A stretch of DNA of 15,570 nt from Alterirhizorhabdus sp964247265. Lineage in GTDB: Bacteria; Pseudomonadota; Alphaproteobacteria; Sphingomonadales; Sphingomonadaceae. Numbering within the stretch: position 1 is the first letter of the stretch; every line of letters begins with the position of its first letter. Location: NCBI GenBank assembly GCA_964247265.1, contig CAXTTS010000064.1, forward strand, positions 1 to 15,570, written 5' to 3'. A model generated the notes under the pieces. The model was not told the DNA's origin. It saw only the letters and a program-made list of their open reading frames with translations, and did no database searches. This document shows, one piece after another, positions 13,423 through 15,570 of the stretch. The position numbers and the translations under genes are program-made.

Positions 13423-14286
13423 ATGACTGAGGAACGGGAGCAGGGCGAGCGGGAAGCGGAGCCATCGGCCGGCCTGTCGGACGATGAGGTGGACTCGGTC
13501 GCCGAGCGGCGCGCGGGATCGGCCAAGGTCGTCCACGAGGTCATCCGGCTGCAGGGCGACGAGGAGCTTGGCCGGCCGCTGCCGTCGCTGCTCTTCTCCG
13601 GCTTCGCCGCCGGGGTCGGCATCAGCGCGTCGATCCTGGCGGAAGCCTTCCTGCACGCCCGGCTGCCGCGGGCGCCCTGGGCCGAACTCGTCTCCGCGCT
13701 CGGTTATTCGGTCGGCTTCGTCATCGTCATCCTCGGCAATCTCCAGCTGTTCACCGAGAACACGGTGACGGCGGTCCTGCCGCTGGCGACTCATCCCACC
13801 AGACGGAATCTGCTACGCCTGCTGCGCCTGTGGGCGGCGGTGTTCGTGGCGAACATGGCCGGGACGCTGCTGGTCGCCCTCCTCGTCTCGCGCCAGATCA
13901 TTGTCGATGCCGAGCATCTGTCGGCGGCGCTGGAAGTCTCCGCCCCAATCCTGCGCCACGATCCCCTCACGACATTCCTGATCGGGATGCCCGCGGGCTT
14001 CCTCGTCGCGTCGATCGCGTGGATCCTGCCGAACGCGCGGGGAAGCGAGTTCTGGGTGATCGTGATGATTACCTATGTGATCGCGATCGGTGGGTTCAGC
14101 CACGTCGTCGCCGGGTCGGGCGAGGCGTGGCTGCTGTGGCTCGGCGGCAAGGCGAGCCTGTTCGATGCGACCTGCCGACTGATCCTGCCATCGCTGCTCG
14201 GCAACATCGTCGGCGGCACGGGGCTGTTCGCGGTGGTCGCCCACGGCCAGGTGCGACGCGAGATCGAGCCGGAGCGGAGCGCCTGA
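13423..14286 (+). CDS. Formate/nitrite transporter (FNT) family protein
   Basis: FNT proteins are pentameric channels for small monovalent anions such as formate, nitrite or hydrosulfide. The 287-residue product has a charged cytoplasmic N-terminus of about 45 residues, then six hydrophobic membrane segments. Family features are a GFAAGVGISASI first helix and a GNLQLFTENTVTAVLPL broken helix. Further on, IAIGGFSHVVAGSGEA carries the conserved channel histidine, and LLGNIVGGTGLFAV forms the last helix. The long charged N-terminus and overall style resemble the YfdC-like branch rather than FocA or NirC, so the substrate is uncertain. An aaagg ribosome binding site precedes the ATG. The gene has its own region downstream of a terminator and ends ten bases from the convergent gyrB. 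Confidence 0.88.
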   Translation: MTEEREQGEREAEPSAGLSDDEVDSVAERRAGSAKVVHEVIRLQGDEELGRPLPSLLFSGFAAGVGISASILAEAFLHARLPRAPWAELVSALGYSVGFVIVILGNLQLFTENTVTAVLPLATHPTRRNLLRLLRLWAAVFVANMAGTLLVALLVSRQIIVDAEHLSAALEVSAPILRHDPLTTFLIGMPAGFLVASIAWILPNARGSEFWVIVMITYVIAIGGFSHVVAGSGEAWLLWLGGKASLFDATCRLILPSLLGNIVGGTGLFAVVAHGQVRREIEPERSA

Positions 14287-14296
14287 CCGTTCCGGA

Positions 14297-15570
14297 TCAG
14301 ACGTCCAGATTGGCGACCGACAGCGCATTCTCCTGAATGAACTCGCGTCGCGGCTCGACCACGTCGCCCATCAGCCGGGTGAAGATCTCGTCCGCCACAT
14401 CGGCCTGCGCGACCTGCACCTGCAGCATCGCGCGGTTCGCCGGATCGAGCGTGGTTTCCCACAATTGCTCGGCATTCATCTCGCCCAGCCCCTTGTAGCG
14501 GGCGATGGCCAAGCCCTTGCGGCCGGCCGCCAGGATCGCGTCGAGCAGTTCGGACGGGCGCGTCACCGGCTTGCCGCGATTATCGATCGCGGGCGCATCG
14601 TCATCCTCGCTCGTCTTGTCACCGGTCTTCACCGTGACGAGGCGGGCGATCCGCGCATAGCTGGCCGCCTGCTCGGCGGCGAGCGCGTGCAGCTTGCGCG
14701 CCTCGGCCGAGACGACGAACGCGCCGTCGATCACATGATGATCGGCGACCCCGCGCCACATGCGGCGGAAATGATAGCCCCCATCCTCCGTCGCCGTGCC
14801 GGACCAGGCCGCCTCGGTGTCCGCACGCCCGGCCCACGCGGCGACCGCCGTCGCGGATGCCGCGCGATCCGGATTGACCGGATCGAGCGCACCCAGCAGC
14901 GCCAGCGCCTCGACCAGCGCGGGATCGTAGCGGCGGGGCACATAGGTCATCAGCGTCCGCATCCGCCGGGCATGATCGACCAGCGACTTCAGGTCCGCGC
15001 CGGAGCGCGTGCCCTCGCCGCCTTCCAGCACCATCAGGCCGACGCCCGCATCGACCAGATAGCGTTCGAGCGCGTCATTGTCCTTGAGGTAGACCTCCGA
15101 CCGGCCCTTGGCGACCTTGTAGAGCGGCGGCTGGGCAATGTAGAGATGCCCGCCCGTGATGATCTCCGGCATCTGCCGGTAGAAGAAGGTCAGCAGCAGG
15201 GTGCGAATATGCGCTCCGTCCACGTCGGCGTCCGTCATGATGACGATCTTGTGGTAGCGCAGCTTTTCGAGGTTGAAGTCGTCGCGGCCGATGCCGGTGC
15301 CCATCGCCTGGATCAGCGTGCCGACCTCCTTGGACGAGAGCATCCGATCGAGCCGCGAGCGTTCGGTATTCAGGATCTTGCCCTTGAGCGGCAGGATCGC
15401 CTGATTGTGCCGGTTGCGCCCCTGCTTGGCCGATCCACCCGCCGAGTCACCCTCGACCAGGAACAGCTCGGACTTGGCGGGGTCGCGCTCCTGGCAGTCG
15501 GCGAGCTTGCCGGGGAGCGAGGCGATGTCCATCGCGCCCTTGCGCCGGGTCAGCTCGCGCGCCTTCTTCG
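14297..15570 (-). CDS. gyrB: DNA gyrase subunit B (GyrB), 3' part; 5' end outside the window
   Basis: GyrB supplies the ATPase and TOPRIM parts of the enzyme that adds negative supercoils to DNA. The window holds about 424 C-terminal residues, and the frame stays open past the right edge. It begins in the TOPRIM domain with LVEGDSAGGSAKQGRNRHNQ, the catalytic Glu motif, then PLKGKILNTERSRLDRMLSS in the quinolone-resistance region. The metal-binding motif DADVDGAHI follows. The stretch after LYIAQPPLYKVAKG is the 150-170 residue insert typical of proteobacterial GyrB, and the tail carries ARYKGLGEMNAEQLWETTLD and ends with ENALSVANLDV. These motifs and the insert distinguish it from ParE. The stop lies ten bases from the convergent transporter gene. 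Confidence 0.96.
   Translation of the reverse strand, partial: KKARELTRRKGAMDIASLPGKLADCQERDPAKSELFLVEGDSAGGSAKQGRNRHNQAILPLKGKILNTERSRLDRMLSSKEVGTLIQAMGTGIGRDDFNLEKLRYHKIVIMTDADVDGAHIRTLLLTFFYRQMPEIITGGHLYIAQPPLYKVAKGRSEVYLKDNDALERYLVDAGVGLMVLEGGEGTRSGADLKSLVDHARRMRTLMTYVPRRYDPALVEALALLGALDPVNPDRAASATAVAAWAGRADTEAAWSGTATEDGGYHFRRMWRGVADHHVIDGAFVVSAEARKLHALAAEQAASYARIARLVTVKTGDKTSEDDDAPAIDNRGKPVTRPSELLDAILAAGRKGLAIARYKGLGEMNAEQLWETTLDPANRAMLQVQVAQADVADEIFTRLMGDVVEPRREFIQENALSVANLDV

Noticed and set aside
1..15570. CRISPR array, tRNA, rRNA, insertion sequence or prophage
   Set aside because: No regularly spaced repeats, cloverleaf sequence, transposase or phage motif was seen anywhere in the window.

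Overview
This looks like a chromosomal segment from a high-GC alphaproteobacterium, most likely Sphingomonadales (a Sphingomonas-like genome). Pointers are the flagellar gene order and protein style, REP-type palindromes of the 'ctcgacttcgctcg' kind that are common in that order, and a GyrB with the proteobacterial insert. A run of 100 Ns shows that this is a draft assembly.

Positions 1-9729 hold a tightly packed plus-strand flagellar operon: fliK (cut at the left edge and broken by the N-run), fliL, fliM, fliN, fliO, fliP, fliQ, fliR, flhB, fliD, fliS and a 71-residue protein of unknown function. Together they cover hook-length control and export switching (FliK, FlhB), the export gate (FliO/P/Q/R, FlhB), the switch complex (FliM, FliN), the stator-associated FliL, the filament cap (FliD) and the flagellin chaperone (FliS). 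Most junctions overlap or are a few bases apart. The exceptions are the 141-bp fliR-flhB gap, which carries an inverted pair of REP palindromes, and modest gaps around fliD, fliS and the last gene. A second REP-like palindrome lies in frame inside the signal-peptide region of fliP. The fliM frame does not stop before fliN, which suggests a local indel.

Positions 9730-11072 carry a minus-strand pair: a 49-residue DUF2256 zinc-ribbon-like gene followed by a radical SAM protein of the spore photoproduct lyase (SPL) family. The SPL protein keeps the CX3CX2C cluster motif and a cysteine matching the SPL hydrogen-donor cysteine. A strong hairpin separates this pair from the flagellar operon.

Positions 11073-11347 are a divergent regulatory region with an FNR-type palindrome and EcfG-like promoter elements. 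It leads into a plus-strand stress or envelope operon (11348-13264): a DUF2382 protein, a membrane-anchored OmpA-like protein and a YflT-DUF2382 protein. Two hairpins follow. A formate/nitrite transporter family protein (13423-14286) then converges on gyrB, whose 3' part fills the right end on the minus strand.

No tRNA, rRNA, CRISPR array, insertion sequence or prophage gene was seen.
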